Positions 20,739 through 31,647 of a stretch of 64,000 bases of DNA are shown piece after piece. Location of the stretch: assembly GCA_029204045.2 (NCBI GenBank), contig JAQNDB010000531.1:1-64000 (forward strand), in the 5' to 3' direction. A program made the position numbers and the translations under genes. The DNA comes from Tillandsia leiboldiana. Its lineage: Eukaryota; Streptophyta; Magnoliopsida; Poales; Bromeliaceae. Within the stretch, counting starts at the first letter, position 1, and the number at the start of each line of letters is the position of its first letter. Under the pieces are notes generated by a model that did not search any database, was not told where the DNA came from, and saw only the letters and a program-made list of their open reading frames with translations.

Positions 20739-21788
20739 GTACGCTCGGGTGAAGCCAAAAAGGAGAAAAGGAGGAAAAAGGAGCCGTTTGGGCCTAAATA
20801 GGCCGAACCCGGACTTTCGGGCGCAAGTTTTCGGGCGCCCGAAAACTTGCGGGCGGCTATAGTAACTTTCCCGCCAAGGTCCACGGGTCCACGCCATGCC
20901 AGCTAGGCACCACGTCACCACCGCCCGACCAACCAGAGGACGACACGTGTCCCTGGACCCGTGCACCGCGACCACGGGACCGCGGCGGCCAATCGGCGGC
21001 CGCCACGTGGACCGCACTTGCGCCCGCTCTGACGCACGGCCGCAGCGATGCGTCACATCGCGCGCTGACCCGCGAATGGGAGGCCGACACGTGGCCTTCC
21101 CCTGCTGACGCCGCGCCAGGGCCCGCGCGCCTTCCCCGCGCAGGTCTGCGCCTCTGCCAGGCGCGCTTCCCGAGGTGGTCCCCCGCCTGCTCCGTAAACC
21201 AGGTCCACGGCACCGACCTATCAAAAGCCGCCATGTGTCCACCCTCCGGTGCACGCCGGCCCGTGGACCGCGCGCCTGCCCCGCGCGCCCGCGCGCCTGC
21301 CCGGGCACTGCACACGCTGCCCGCGCCTGCCCGCCGTCGCGCCTGTGCCTGCCCGAGCCCGCGCCGTCGTCCGCCGCAGTCGCCGGCGCTGCCCCAGCCG
21401 CCGGAATAGTGACCCCTTGCCTCGAAATTCGTGTCGGGTCATTCGGGCTCCGAAAAATGCAAGTGAATAGTCCATTTTCATCGTTTTCGCGCGCTGAATC
21501 CAAATCCGAAGTTCGTTTTGCCAAATTCCAACTCTAAAAATTGCCGAAGGCATCCGGAAAGATGTTCTTTTGTCCAAACTTCGCGATGAGCCCAATTTTA
21601 ATATCCATTGCGCGCAAAACCACTTCTAAGCATTCGGCGGAGTCATCTGACTACTCTCGTGATCCATGAAACACTCTGAGTCCGCCACTAGTGTCCAGTT
21701 GGTGCACAAACACCACCGACGCGCCATATAGGCCTCCAGAAGCTGTTGGTCAACCAGTAATCACATCGTGGGGATCCAGGTCCTCACA

Positions 21789-22667
21789 CAAAACCCCATA
21801 AGCAAAATCTAAGAACTGTGTTGAAAAACACAACAAAACACGAGGCGACACCTACCTTAAACCGGCGCGTCGACAAATGGGCGCACGCATGACCGCCCGG
21901 CTCCGTGGAACACCTCGCACGCGCTCCACGACACAAACGGCGCCCTCGTGGCACAAACGGAGCGCGCCACAGCACAAATGGCGCGCCCGCGACACAACCG
22001 GCGCGCCCCACGACACAGACGGCACGCTCCACGGCACACCAAAAACCCCCCACAAATTTTTCCTCGCGCTCCTAAAATTTTTAGGATGATGCAAAGAGAA
22101 AAAAAGAGGGAAAGACAGGTGATTTCGTGCCTTAAATAGCCCGAAATCGGGTTAGGCACAGTGCATGGCCAACCCTGGGGTGTCAGCTGGCACCCCCGCG
22201 TCAGCGCGCCCGCGGCGCGTTCGGCCTCGCGCGGAGCGGGCGCCAACGGGGCCCCGCCACGTGGCAGTGCCTACGCTGCCTAGCGCCCCGCGTCAACGTG
22301 GGGCTCGCGCGCCAACGCGCCTCGGGCGGCACGCCCTCACGCGGGCTGCCGCGTGGCGCCGCCCACCCGCGCCTCTGCTCCCGCCACGCTGCCTCGGTAT
22401 CCGCGCCCAGCCAACCGCAACGCAACATGTGGCATGGCACGGGTTCACCGCACCCGGTGCACACGCGGTGGGCCATGGACCGGCCCACCCGCAAATTCGG
22501 CCCGTAAGCCCGAATTCGCCCGAAAAATAGTCAATTTCGACTGTTTTCGCGCGCTGAGTCCGTTTTTGGCATCCATTTGACGCACAACACACTCAATATA
22601 CCAAAAATAGGTGTTTCGCACGGCCAACCACACGGTCAAGTCCCGCGAAAAAATCCGGGACACCACA
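21789..22667 (-). repeat. LTR F, U3 fragment of another gypsy
   Basis: On the minus strand this starts TGTGGTGTCCCGG at 22667 and includes a TATA-like TTAAATAG near 22130-22138. It resembles the U3 start of gypsy C's LTR (GGTGTTTC...CCACTACA). It stops where gypsy A begins (21789). The rest of F should lie left of gypsy A, outside the window. It interrupts the gag start of gypsy C. Confidence 0.6.
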
Positions 22668-22841
22668 TAGTAACTGGTCTATCCGCTGCTCCTGCCGGCG
22701 AGTGCTCTCAGCCAACTGGGCCACCAAGGCCCTTAACTCTCTCAACTCCGCCGATTCGGACTGCTCTGGCTCCTCAGAGTTGTAGGGGTACCATGGGTAG
22801 GAATACGGCGTAGGGGAGGCATCCTGCCACAAGAAGACCAC
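22668..22841 (-). pseudogene. gag N-terminal fragment of gypsy C
   Basis: The minus strand encodes a Tyr/Pro-rich start (SPTPYSYPWYPYNSEE) followed by a Leu/Arg coiled-coil-like stretch (ELRELRALVAQLAESTRRQE). Its place, about 270 bp inside the primer site, is that of gypsy gag. No ATG opens this frame; the nearest ATG (22822) is in another frame, so the start is lost or made by splicing. It is cut at 22667 by LTR F. Confidence 0.55.
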
Positions 22842-23114
22842 GCGTCAGAAAAGAACCATACTCGACCCAATCTAGGGAAAGTCACAGACATCCCCCTATT
22901 TCTGTAACTTTATGTTGTCTGCAGCAAACATAATTGTCCAACAGGAATAGGATATGTCGATCCCTGTTCACTCACTAGAAGAGTCAAATAAATAAATCAC
23001 CAACTTTCGCAAAATATCACGTCCCTCACGCCCTACTGTCCTAGGGTTTGTCAAATGCCTAGGGTTTCCTAAGTCCCAACTGACCTATCCCTAAGCTCTG
23101 ATACCAACCTAATC
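22842..23114 (-). other. Leader and primer-binding site of gypsy C
   Basis: The primer site TGGTATCAGAGC (minus) is at 23095-23106. The rest of the leader is closely similar to the gypsy B leader (30710-30960), including a TTGCGAAAGT motif and GACATATCC. This similarity links B and C as one lineage. Confidence 0.85.
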
Positions 23115-24232
23115 TGTCACGCCCCGGGGGTAAACCAGAACCTGGGCCCGTCAACAGATCCGCCGTGCACGCGGAATTTTCTGCGTACACGAAGCACCGA
23201 AAACCTACTCAGATATAAGATAAATAATAAAAGAGCACAAATACAGAGCTGAACTAAAAACTACAACATCTCGGACTGAAACTGGAACTGAAAGTAAAGT
23301 ACAACAGTAAATAATACAATAGTCTCTCCCAGCTCACCAAAAAATATACAACCAGCTGGCTACAGCCAGACCCAAAATAAAAGTATATCAGTCTAGAAAA
23401 AAAAGGGGTACACCCAGAAGTCTAGCTATGTACACACTGTCAGGTAGAAGATCTATCTACTCAGCGATCCCGTTACCTTGATTGGCCGCCAACGGCCTAG
23501 CAGCCCCCGCAGAAGACTCTGCAAAACAAAGGGAAGAAGGAAGGAAACAACAATGGGAGTGAGAACCACTGATAAAACCAGTAACCCCCAGTGGGTAAAT
23601 CCTCAAGATCCAACGTACCCACTAAGTCTACTAGAGGCAAAAAGGAAAGTGAAGTGGTAAGTTAAATAGACTGCCGATAAGGAAAAACTACTACTATTAT
23701 GCCCCTAATGCAGTACCGAATAAAACAACTGTATGCATGCACCAGTAATCAGTATCTGATGAAATAAACCCAATCCAATGGACCGGAATAAAACCCGGTA
23801 CTGCCTGCTCTGCCACTATCATCGGGTATGCCGGCCAATGCATAACACAGATGTAGTAAGGAATCCAAGAACCAAATAACTGGCCGGGACCTACCCGGTA
23901 CAGTCGCACACTCCGGAGTGGCACTCGAGGGGAGCTATCCACACGAGTAAAGTAACCATGTCACAAGTATCTCGATATAGCAGGACTTAGTCACGACCAT
24001 GCTCAAAGTGGGAGACTCCATGTCACTAACCAAACCCCGATCCCAATCCGATGCAAAAGTAAACATCCGGTCAACTGCCCAATATCCGTGGTTGCCGCAT
24101 CTCCCCACAAGTCCTAAATATCAGATGAAATCCTCCTAGTCCCGATAATCATGACTACACTATCCCAAGTCCCTGCTCGCAACCCGAGCAACAAGAAACC
24201 CATGCCCAAACAAAGAGGAAGGAAACAAGCAT
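23115..24232 (-). repeat. Gypsy C LTR, part 1 (U5 end)
   Basis: It starts TGTCACGCCCCGGGGG after the primer site. It shares much of its sequence with the 3' part of the gypsy B LTR in opposite orientation (CCCAGTGGGTAAATCCTC, CAGCCCCCGCAGAAG). It is cut at the CACTA target site CAT (24230-24232). The LTR continues at 44726 and 56152 for a total of about 3.15 kb. Confidence 0.85.
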
Positions 24233-24360
24233 CACTACAAAAAAAAAAGGATCTATACCGACGCTTTTACGACGATGCATTTAAAAAGCGTCGGCAATTT
24301 CTTCCACTGTCGAAAATTTACCGACGCTTGGATTTTGCGTCACCAAATAAATTTGGGGGA
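24233..24360 (+). repeat. CACTA 5' terminal inverted repeat and subterminal repeats
   Basis: After the 13-bp end, motifs CCGACGCTTTTACGACGATG, AAAGCGTCGG and CCGACGCTTGG occur in both orientations. They are the likely binding sites of the element's TNPA-like protein, by analogy with En/Spm. Confidence 0.8.
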
Positions 24361-24449
24361 AACGACAAAAATACCTTTTCACTTCCCCCCACTTTACCTT
24401 CTCCCCCCACCACCCGCCATAGCCACCCACTTTACCTTTTCCCCCTACC

Positions 24450-24486
<37 letters not shown>

Positions 24487-25100
24487 CCACAGCCACCCAT
24501 CACTCTGTTTTTTTTTTTTTTATATTTTCATCTCCCACACAACAGCAGCTCTCCCTCCTCACCAACGCGCGCTCAAGGCATCTTCATCGCCGCCGCCACC
24601 CATCGCCCCCAACGCGCACCCGCCACAGCCACCTGCCACCCGTCGCCCCTAACGCGCGCACCTCGTCGCCGCCGCCACCCGTCGCCCCCAACGCGCCCCC
24701 AACGCGCGCACCCGCCACCTGCCACCTGCCACCCGTCGCCCCCAACGCGCGCACCTCGTCGCCGCCGCCACCCGTCGCCCCCAACGCGCGCACCTCGTCG
24801 CCGCCGCCACCCGTCGCCCCCAACGCGCCCCCAGCAGCTCTCCCTCCTCCCCAACGCGCGCGCAAGGCATCTTCGTCGCCGCCGCCACCCATCGCCCCTA
24901 ACGCGCACCTGCCACAGCCACCTGCCACCCGTCGCCCCCAACGCGCGCACCCGCCGCCGGCACCCGTCACCCGCGCGCACAAGGCATCTTCGTTGCCGCC
25001 GCCACCCGTCATGCCCCACCGCCGTCGCCCCCAACGCGCGTCGCCCCCAACGCGCGCACCTCGCCTCTTCGTCGGCGCCGCCACCCGTCACCCCCCACCG
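24361..25100 (+). repeat. Low-complexity CACTA 5' region: C35 run and GC-rich repeats
   Basis: There is an uninterrupted run of 35 C (24451-24485), then a T run near 24508-24521. Many imperfect copies of CCGTCGCCCCCAACGCGCGC with CACCTCGTCGCCGCCGCCACC-like spacers follow (about 24560-25090). Open frames exist on both strands but are repeat artefacts. The block ends with GAAG|GTTAGT near 25122, a possible splice donor for a 5' leader. Confidence 0.75.
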
Positions 25101-25352
25101 CCACAGCCACCGTCAACTGTGAAGGTTAGTCCTATCATCAACCTTTAGTTGATTTTATCTACTTTTCTGTTCACTTTAAATTTGGTTCCTGTGGCTGATA
25201 GGCAATATTATGAATTTGATGTTTCTCATGTAAATTCAACATGATTATTTGTAGATATATGTTTATAAGATTTTATTTGGTGTTCCTGATCTAAATTAAA
25301 ATAGTTTACATGAAGTCGCGGTTCTAGATATAGTTTAAACCTTGTCGGAGTT

Positions 25353-25520
25353 GTATATTGTTGCTACCATTAGGAAAATCGTAATTTATTGGGCCCATCC
25401 AACTCAACGTTAATTTATTTTTTAAAATTGGGTGATGTATATTGTTGCTACCATTAGGAAAATCGTAATTTATTGGGCCCATCCAACTCAACGTTAATTT
25501 ATTTTTAAAAATTGGGTGAT
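25353..25520 (+). repeat. 84-bp tandem duplication in CACTA
   Basis: Two copies start at 25353 and 25437 (GTATATTGTTGCTACCATTA...), almost identical. The surrounding 25120-26220 is A/T-rich and non-coding, consistent with an intron before the transposase exon. Confidence 0.9.
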
Positions 25521-26222
25521 GGGTTAGAATTTTGCCCTGTAAAAAAATCTCATTTGCCTAATTATTTTGCTTTTGCTTTACTATTAAAATTAATTTATCG
25601 TGATATGTTTAGAACAAAATGAATGTTATATATATTTGTTAAAAAAAATAAAACATTTGATGTTGTGCTATTAATTATATACATCAATCTGCATATTATA
25701 TCACTCTGCATGATTTCATGATATATTGACATTCTCCTAACCCTAGCGTTCATTTCGTTCTAATAGCATTCATTTCATAATGTGTTCTATAGTACATCAC
25801 TCTGCATATTAATAGCATTCATTTTGTTACCATCCATGGTGTTAATTAATTGTAGGAATATTAAGTATCTGATCACTTTGGTAGAATACTTTTTTTGGTT
25901 TCTAGCCTAATGAAAGTTATTCTTATTAAATTTTTTTTAGTACAAAACGAATGCTATATATATTTGTGCATAGTGACATATTATTCATTATTAATTATGA
26001 TGTATTTTTTTTATATATGTATTATTAGAGTGAATCATATTAATTACTACACCAGCTCTTTATTTTCTCTTTTTTTGGCCTGCAAAACTAAATCAAATGC
26101 TTGTGTATATTTATTAGAATACTAATTAAAATAATTTATATATAGAGTGAAATATGAGAATATATAGTAAATTCATAATTTTTTTCTTATGGTAATTAGT
26201 TGTTTATTAGCAGCCTAAACAA

Positions 26223-26339
26223 ATGGACAAAAGCTGGATTAATAAGAAGAGAAATAGTAAGGCTTATTTAGATTGTATTGCTAATTTTATTAGATTTGCT
26301 ACCGAAAAATCATCAAACAGAGGAAAGATTGTATGTCCT
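26223..26339 (+). pseudogene. TNP2-like transposase, N-terminal part
   Basis: ATG at 26223 opens MDKSWINKKRNSKAYLDC followed by FIRFATEKSS and IVCPC, the transposase-associated domain that begins plant TNP2/En-Spm transposases. The frame is cut at GTCCT (26335-26339) by gypsy B and resumes in frame at 37197. An earlier A/T-rich region may be a 5' intron. Confidence 0.85.
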
Positions 26340-28775
26340 TGTGATGACCTGGATCTCTGCAGAGCTGTGGTAGAGTCATTGGTGGCATCTAGGGAGCCTG
26401 TACTGTGTGTTGGAGGTGTTTGTGCACCAATTGGAGACAAGTGGCGGACTTTGGGCTTATTGGATCACGTGGGTGATCAATGGACTCTGTCGGATCGTTA
26501 GAAGTGGTTTTGCGCGATGCGGATATTAGAAATGGACTCAGCGCGAAGTTTGGACCAAGGAATACCTTTCCGGATGCCTTCGGCAAATTTTGGAGTTGGA
26601 ATTTGGCAAAATGGACGTCAAATTCGGATTCAGCGCGCGAAAACGGTCAAAACGGACTACCCACTTGTTTTTTTTGAGCTTCGGGTACTGTTCATGCCGG
26701 AACAGTGTTTCCGGCGACGGCGGCGGCGGCGGAGCGGCCGCAGGCGGCGCGGCGGACGGAGGCGCGGGCCGCCCGGTCCACGCGGCAGGCGTGCACCGGG
26801 GGCGGGACGCGTGGCGGCTCGGGAGTGGGCCGGTCCGCGGGGCGCGGTCCACAGAGAGTGCGGGGCGCACGGTGGACCAGGGGTGGACACGTGGCAGTGT
26901 CGGAGTGGGCGGTTTAGTGGACTGGGTCTACGGAACAGGCGGGCGTGGTGCAGTGGACCGGCGGGACACGTGGCGTCGTGTGGTTGGCGGGCTCTTGCAG
27001 GCTGGGTCCACGGAGGTGCACCGGGTGCCTCGGAACAGTGCGCGGCAGGCGGGCGCAGGCGGCGGGCGCAGGCGCACGTGGGCGCGGCAGGGGGCGTTGA
27101 CCGGGTGCGCGCCAGGTGTCGTCGCGGCGTTGGCCCACGCGTCGCGCAGTGGACGGCCAGCGCGGCTGTCCGCTGTTGCGGGGGCGACGTGGAGGCCTGG
27201 TGGGCTTTCGGGCGCGCACAGTGTTGGGCCGGGCCCAACACTGTAGCCGCCCGAAAGTTGGGGCGCCCGGAAGTTGGGACATGGCGGGTATTTCCGGATT
27301 TGTTTTCAGGCTGTTTCTTCAGGCTATAAAAAGGGCCGAGTTCAACTGAAGAGAACTTTTTGCCTGTTCCTCCTTTCACAGTGCCACCTTCACGAGTTTT
27401 CTTCATCTCCCTGTGGCGGATCCATCTGCAGAGTTCCATATTTTTCGGCAGCACGCATCCCGAGGTTACCATTTTTACGGCGCGGCGCGACGCTCGTTCG
27501 TTTGTGTTCTTCTTCGTCGCATTTCGGTGCGAGGACTCCCCCGGCTTACCCCGAGCACCTTTTTCTGTGATTCTTGCGCCGTTAGCTTCACGACAGGTAG
27601 GGCTATGTTTCCCATGTTTACTGGTTTTTCCCATTCCGAGCTTTTCATGGGTTTTTCGGATCATCTTGTGACCTCATTTTCTGGGCGGAGTTTTGGGACA
27701 GCGGTGTGGTATTTTGGCGATATCTTCGCGCACAGGCATCGGAATGGGGTGATTCAAGAGGCGATTTGCATCTACATATCACGAGGAATATGCCCAAATT
27801 TTCTTGGAATTTTCGGAATATTTCTCGAAGGTGAAAAAATATCTGTGAACAGTAGTTATTGCTACAGTTTTTGAGAATAGTTTAATTCGGGGTGGTTCCC
27901 TTGTCGGAATTGTTTCTCAGTGTAGGAAGCTCGGATTTGAGCGTGCAGGTAGTCGTTTCGACGGGTTCGTCGCGAGGATCGTGACGGTATTTTTCTTGGA
28001 ATTTTCCGGGCACTTCTCGCAGGTAAAAACAGGGCATCTTTGGGACTGAATTCTGGACAGCATGTATGGGTACTTGTGTGCTTATTTGTGTGTATGTTTG
28101 GGGTAATTTTGTACAGCGATCGCGGCGGCTGATTGGTTTGGGCGAGAGCACTTCTTGGACTTGGAATTAGCGATCGAGGTGGGTGGTTGTTGCTTACCTC
28201 TATTTTGACATGCTCACTAGGAATATTAGAGTGACCCCTCTATTTGGACATGCATGCTTAGGTGATATAATATTATGAGCCTTTCATGTGGGAATTACTG
28301 TTGTGGATATTTGATAGTGGTTGGGAGCTATACATGTTGGTATGATGGAATGTTAGCGTTTAACCTTGCATGTGGATTGGTTTGTTTATTTTGGACTTTG
28401 TGATTATCCTGTTAGTGTTGGTACTATTTTATGGATATTATGACATGCATAGGTGGATAGTAGTGCTTTAATTTGGAACATGGATGATAGACATGTGTGG
28501 TTGGATATTGTTTTAGCATGATGGTTATATCTATGCGGCTCTATTAATTGTTACACATGTGGAACCACTATTGGTCGCCTTTTTCCTTTATTCCCTTGGG
28601 AACACTTGCATGCTTGTATGGTCACCTAGATAGGCCACCTTTTTCTGCTACACTATCATGCTGGAACTTGACTTAGGAGAAACCTTGTTTGTTTCTTTCT
28701 CCTTTTCGTTAGTCAGGTGGGTTTGCTCGGGTTTGAGCAGGGGTTTGGGATAGTGTAGCCGGGGCCTGGATTATG

Positions 28776-29050
28776 GATCATGGGTTTTGGCGGCGACCGC
28801 GGATATTGGGCGGTCGACCGGATGTCGGTTATAGGACATCGGTGATAGGGCATGATTATGGACTAGAGGGTTTTGTGGCAACCGCGGATAGTAGGCGGTT
28901 GGCCAGATGTCGGGTGTGGGGCATGGTTGTGATTGTGGGTTATTCCGGCGACCGCGGGTATTGGGCGGTTGACCGGAGGTCGGTTGTTAGACCTGGTCGT
29001 GGATTGTGGGGTGTTGCGGCAATCGCGGATATTGGGCGATTGACCGGATG
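28776..29050 (+). repeat. Imperfect ~75-bp tandem repeats in gypsy B LTR
   Basis: Four diverged units of the type GCGACCGCGGATATTGGGCG-GT-GACCGGATGTCGG. Two shorter CACCGGCGCGGTTATTGCCC repeats follow at about 29145-29210. The set recurs in the 3' LTR (about 35258-35532). Confidence 0.8.
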
Positions 29051-29754
29051 GTTACTCTTGCATCTGATTGGGAATCAGTTTTCTTTTAGTGGAAGGTTGT
29101 GTTCCACTGGGGCTTTATAGTTGTGATCCAATCCTGCTTTTATCACCGGCGCGGTTATTGCCCGATGATGCTTTTATTACACCGGCGCGGTTATTGCCCG
29201 GTGATGCTTTACTCGTGTGGGTGTTTTTGTAAACCTCTCATTTGGGATTTATCACTAGGCCTATTAGAATGCTCTTGATTTTGCTGTTAGTAAATCTGTG
29301 GAATGGACCTAGCATGCTTGTATGAAGTCCTGGTTTCTTTGTTGATAATCGCATTGTTAGAAAACTACAAGTTAATTAATGGTGAGTCCATGCTTTAAAC
29401 ATGTAGTAGAATTACTTGGAATTTATGCTAAATCCCTGTCTTGTTGATTGATTAAATGAAAGGCTGAGGTATGCGGTTAGGGTACTTAAAATGGTTCAAC
29501 GAGTTAATGACTTTTGCATGCTTGAATGGTCACCTAGATAGGCCACCTTCTTTTCTGCTACACTATCATGCTGGAATTGACTTAGGAGAAACCATGTTGC
29601 ATTCTTTCTTCAGTCACTTAAACATAGGGGATATTATGCTCGGGTCAGAGCAGGGGCTGGGATAGTGTAGTCAGATACTTGGGTTTCGGGGAGAGGGTTT
29701 TGGGCTTCCTTCGGGAGACGGTACTTTTCCTTATAGAGCTGAGTGCGCAATTTG

Positions 29755-30065
29755 CAGACTTGAGACCCTGGGACTCCTGTCCCATATCGGTGTTATGCGT
29801 AGGCTGGCATACCCGATTTGGCAGACATTGAGAACCCTACCCCTTATCGGTGCTATGCGTAGGCTGGCATACCCGATTTAGCAGACCCTGGGACTCCTGT
29901 CCCATATCGGTGTTATGCATAGGCTGGCATACCCGATTTGGCAGACATTGAGAACCCTACCCCTTATCGGTGCTATGCGTAGGCTGGCATACCCGATTTG
30001 GCAGACATTGAGACTCCTATCCCACACCGGTGTTATGCGTAGGCTGGCATACCCGATGTGGCAGG
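29755..30065 (+). repeat. 60-bp tandem repeats in gypsy B LTR
   Basis: Five units contain TATGCGTAGGCTGGCATACC (one with CATAGG), alternating between two spacer types (CTGTCCCATATCGGTG and CTACCCCTTATCGGTG). The 3' LTR copy is at about 36237-36547. Confidence 0.9.
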
Positions 30066-30709
30066 CTTCGATTTTCTGATGCATACATTTAGCTATCTTT
30101 AGCTGGGCAGGTAGAGGCATTGTAGTGGTAGATTTCCCTTTTGGTAGCGGTTTCATTTCTTACCACTCTTCTTTATTCTTTAGCCTCTGGTAGACCTAGT
30201 GGGTGTGTCAGAGTTTGAGGATTTACCCACTAGGGGAGGCTACTGGTTTACTAGTAGTTCTCACCCCCATTCTTCTTTCCTCTTTTGCTTCTTCCTTGTT
30301 TTGCAGTGCCTTCTGCGGGTGCTGCTGGGCTTTCAGCGGCGGGTCGAGGAGAGAGGACGGCTGAGTAGATAGATCTCGAGGCAGGATGAGCGTGTTAGCT
30401 GGACTGTTGGTGTACCCAGGTTTTCCTCAGACGGTTGTACTCTTTCATTTGGGACTGGCTTTTGCCAGCAGGTTGTATTTATTTTGGTGAGCTGGGAGAG
30501 ACAGATGTATCATTTATACAAATGTATTGTATTTTATTTCCAGCTTCAGTCTGAGATGTATTAGTTTTAGTTCAGCTCTGTTTTTATTGCTCTTTTATTG
30601 TTATCTCTTATATCTGAGCAGGCTTGGCGCTTCGTGTACACGGGAAATACCGTGTGCACGGCGGATCTGTAGACGGGCCCGGGTTCTGGTTTACACCCGG
30701 GGCGTGACA

Positions 30710-31153
30710 GATTAGGTGGTATCAGAGCTTAGGGATAGGTCATTTGGGACTTAGGAAACCCTAGGCTTTTCGGCGGACCCTAGGATGTTTGTGCGTGAGA
30801 GACGCGACATTTTGCGAAAGTCGGTGATTTATTTGTTTGACTCTTCATGTGAGTGAAGAGGGATCGACATATCCTATTTTTGTGGGACAGTTATGTTGGC
30901 TGCAGACAACATAAAGTTACAAAAATAGAGGGATGTCTTTGACTTTCGCTAGATCGGGTCGAGTGTTTGGGGTGTGCTGATTTGCGGTTTTGTCGTGGTG
31001 AGCGGTGTCTCCCCGACGTTGGGCCCTGACCCGGGTGCACCTTGGTGCGGTAGTTGGGTCAGAGCTGGTTGTTTCGGGCCGGATACCCAGATTGGAGTCT
31101 GAGAGCTCCGGACCCGAAGGGTAGGTGTGTTGGAGGCAGATCAGCGGAGCGGT
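30710..31153 (+). other. Primer site and leader of gypsy B
   Basis: TGGTATCAGAGC at 30717-30728. About 250 bp of leader matches gypsy C (22842-23114, opposite strand), after which similarity fades where gag would begin. Confidence 0.85.
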
Positions 31154-31647
31154 GACACAGTTGTCGGATCAGCGCAGTGACACAGTTGTCGGAGCGGTGA
31201 CACAGTTGTCGGATCAGCGCAGTGGCACAGTTGTCGGAGTGGTGACACAGTTGTCGGGTCAGCGCAGTGACACAGTTGTCGGAGCGGTGACACAGTTGTC
31301 GGATCAGCGCAGTGGCACAGTTGTCGGAGTGGTGACACAGTTGTCGGGTCAGCGCAGTGACACAGTTGTCGGAGTGGTGACACAGTTGTCGGATCAGCGC
31401 AGTGGCACAGTTGTCGGAGTGGTGACACAGTTGTCGGGTCAGCGCAGTGACACAGTTGTCGGAGCGGTGACACAGTTGTCGGATCAGCGCAGTGGCACAG
31501 TTGTCGGAGTGGTGACACAGTTGTCGGGTCAGCGCAGTGGCACAGTTGTCGGAGTGGTGACACAGTTGTCGGGTCAGCGCAGTGGCACAGTTGTCGGAGC
31601 GGTGACACAGTTGTCGGATCAGCGCAGTGGCACAATGGTCGGAGTAG
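31154..31647 (+). repeat. 45-bp tandem array in gypsy B interior
   Basis: About 11 copies of a 45-bp unit made of a 25-bp and a 20-bp half, both beginning GACACAGTTGTCGGA/G. Alternation of GATCAGCGCAG and GGTCAGCGCAG suggests 90-bp higher-order units. Because 45 is divisible by three, both strands stay open as 15-residue repeats. Confidence 0.95.

Larger units (their letters stand above)
16702..21788 (-). repeat. 5' LTR of gypsy A, interrupted by solo LTR E
   Basis: On the plus strand the LTR starts TGTCACGCCCCC (16702) and ends CCTCACA (21788), so on the minus strand it runs TGTGAGGACCTGGATCC...GGGCGTGACA. That start resembles the LTR of gypsy B (TGTGATGACCTGGATC). Solo LTR E splits it. Without E it would be about 1.98 kb, in two parts: U5/R side 16702-17634 and U3 side 20744-21788. 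A TATA-like CCTAAATAGG lies at 20793-20803. The GC-rich U3 holds many short repeats. That both halves belong to one LTR is inferred from the ends and from E's duplication. Confidence 0.65.
26340..30709 (+). repeat. 5' LTR of gypsy B
   Basis: It is 4370 bp, TGTGATGACCTGG...GGGGCGTGACA. GC-rich U3 ends at the TATA box GCTATAAAAAGG (27323-27334), leaving more than 3.3 kb of R-U5. It holds an extra 13-bp unit (GGCGGGCGCAGGC, about 27060) relative to the 3' LTR. Open frames such as 27413-27874 are present in both LTRs but have no recognisable domain. Confidence 0.93.

Noticed and set aside
24151..25122. 323-codon Pro/His/Arg-rich frame and minus-strand equivalents
   Set aside because: It starts in the gypsy C LTR, crosses the CACTA boundary and runs through a C35 tract and GC repeats.
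26657..27664. 335-codon minus-strand frame, and its counterpart at 33409-34146
   Set aside because: GC-rich U3 of the gypsy B LTRs. The two copies differ in length because of a 13-bp repeat difference that shifts the frame, and no domain is recognised.
27413..27874. 153-codon frame present in both gypsy B LTRs (also 33895-34356)
   Set aside because: Identity reflects a recent insertion, not selection. No motif; composition like the surrounding R-U5.
29755..30065. CRISPR-like spaced repeats
   Set aside because: Five 60-bp units with only two alternating spacer types inside a plant LTR; a tandem repeat, not an array.
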